Below, piece by piece: positions 63,141-64,000 of a DNA stretch of 64,000 nucleotides. The stretch lies in assembly GCF_023698535.1 (NCBI RefSeq), contig NZ_JALJCL010000007.1, forward strand, positions 62,001-126,000. Direction: 5' to 3'. The DNA is from Halorientalis regularis (lineage in GTDB: Archaea > Halobacteriota > Halobacteria > Halobacteriales > Haloarculaceae). Under the pieces are notes generated by a model, which was not told the DNA's origin, did not search any database, and saw only the letters and a program-made list of their open reading frames with translations. Position 1 is the stretch's first letter. Each line of letters starts with the position of its first letter. The position numbers and the translations under genes were made by a program.

Positions 63141-64000
63141 TCAGAACGGCGGGAACCGGCCGTAGCCACACTCGCCGTCCCGCTGTAAGATGACGGTGTA
63201 CTGGTTCTCCGCGAGTTCCTGCTCGTCGGCGAACTGGTCGGTCTGGGGAACCAGCCCGACGTGGAACAGGTCCGTCAGCGACCCCGGCGTCGGTCGATCC
63301 GGGACGAAGTTCGGCGGGCGCGGGCCGAACTCGGCGACGATGCGGTAGCTGTATTCGCCCGAGAGGAGTTCCCGGAAATATTCCTGCTGGGCGCGACCGT
63401 TTCGGTAGTAGGTGCCGTTTTTCAGGTAGAGCAGGTCGCGATACCCCAGCTGGATGTACTCGGGGCAGTCGACGATGGCGGCCGCTTCGGCGTCGTCTTC
63501 CGGTCCGAACAGGTGGTTGATCCGCATGTCGTGCGGGACGGCGGCGTCGTGGAAGTCACGCCGGTACACCTCCATCGTGGCGTTCCCGTCGGCGTTGTCC
63601 TGAAGCCACTCGGTCGCCTCGTCGCGGGGCATCGAGGCATAGCCGCCGACGCCGACCCCGGCGTAGATGCCCGTCGTCACCAGCAAGAGCGCGATCACCG
63701 CGGTCCCGATGTCGGGCTCTCGCTCGCGCAACCCGATCAGCGACAGCGCGACCAGGAGTGCGATCAGGGGGAAGGTCGGCAACAGGTGGTGAACACGGAA
63801 GTCGTGCCACCGCGAGAACAACAGCAGGTAGATCACGAGCGGGAGGACCGTCAGCGCGTAGGCGGGCGTGTACGTCGCGCGATCGCGCAGGGTGGCGAGG
63901 CTGGCGACGACGCCGACCAGCGATGCAAAAAAGAGCGGAAGTCCGAGTCCACTGAAGTAACCCCGCAGGAACCACCACCAGGTCGGTGCGGTCGGACCGG
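63141..64000 (-). CDS. membrane glycosyltransferase (GT39/ArnT-like), C-terminal part
   Basis: The frame is open to the window end, so the gene's N-terminus lies outside. The visible 286 residues hold hydrophobic helices (GYFSGLGLPLFFASLVGVVA, LTVLPLVIYLLLFS) joined by RWHDFRVHHLLPTFP, then further helices and a soluble C-terminal domain. The RVHHLLPTFPLIALL pattern, a membrane helix after an Arg-His motif, is common in GT39 and ArnT-type dolichyl-phosphate-sugar transferases. It converges on the flippase-like gene with 10 bp between. It probably belongs to a surface glycan cluster. Confidence 0.72.
   Translation of the reverse strand, partial: GPTAPTWWWFLRGYFSGLGLPLFFASLVGVVASLATLRDRATYTPAYALTVLPLVIYLLLFSRWHDFRVHHLLPTFPLIALLVALSLIGLREREPDIGTAVIALLLVTTGIYAGVGVGGYASMPRDEATEWLQDNADGNATMEVYRRDFHDAAVPHDMRINHLFGPEDDAEAAAIVDCPEYIQLGYRDLLYLKNGTYYRNGRAQQEYFRELLSGEYSYRIVAEFGPRPPNFVPDRPTPGSLTDLFHVGLVPQTDQFADEQELAENQYTVILQRDGECGYGRFPPF

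Overview
The window is a 64 kb piece of a haloarchaeal (class Halobacteria) chromosome. Evidence: high G+C, very acidic proteins, leaderless genes with TTTAWA-type TATA boxes about 25-30 nt before the start, GGTGA/GGAGG ribosome sites on internal operon genes, archaeal ribosomal protein and RNA polymerase operons, diphthamide synthesis, archaeal isoprenoid kinases and a type III RuBisCO. The family cannot be fixed from sequence reading alone. Most of it is core genome; I saw no integrase, transposase, CRISPR array or restriction system.

Layout. 1-5.6 kb: end of a Bat-type HTH regulator, a HisG-like protein, an acidic coiled-coil protein, an MBL hydrolase, a YlbF protein and a membrane gluzincin. 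5.6-12.8 kb: dph2, an esterase, a METTL5-like methylase behind a tiny upstream ORF, a rhomboid protease, and an acyl-CoA dehydrogenase divergent from a phosphotransferase with related palindromes in both promoters. 12.8-20 kb: flavin reductase, DoxX, HxlR regulator, P-II, tyrS, mrp, moaA and hypothetical genes. 20.2-26.5 kb: the conserved operon tRNA-Ser, rps13, rps4, rps11, rpoD, tRNA-Leu, rpl18e, rpl13, rps9, rpoN, rpoK, eno, rps2. 27-39 kb: an isoprenoid/RNA cluster (mvk, ipk, then rnj, idsA and gltX), split by an acidic membrane protein, an acyl-CoA dehydrogenase and a dienoyl-CoA-reductase-like SDR. 39.4-44 kb: ferredoxin plus fixA, fixB and a fixC-fixX fusion, an electron-transfer-flavoprotein complex. 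44-53 kb: small proteins, a hybrid sensor kinase, a GNAT enzyme, gshA, tmcA and a nitronate-monooxygenase-like protein. 53.2-55 kb: rpl7ae, rps28e, rpl24e, ndk. 55.8-59.4 kb: type III RuBisCO facing a PfkB kinase and ribose-1,5-bisphosphate isomerase, i.e. the pentose bisphosphate (nucleoside salvage) route. 59.4-64 kb: AP-superfamily phosphodiesterase, polysaccharide deacetylase, flippase-like membrane protein and a partial GT39-like glycosyltransferase, probably a surface glycan set.

The least explained structures are in RNA and DNA rather than in new protein families. They are: a tandem 65-nt duplication of the tRNA-Leu 3' end with its downstream hairpin, whose two copies show a compensatory base-pair change; a 48-bp in-frame palindromic insertion inside enolase; a roughly 240-nt leader of consecutive hairpins before RNase J; and a structured leader before rpl7ae.
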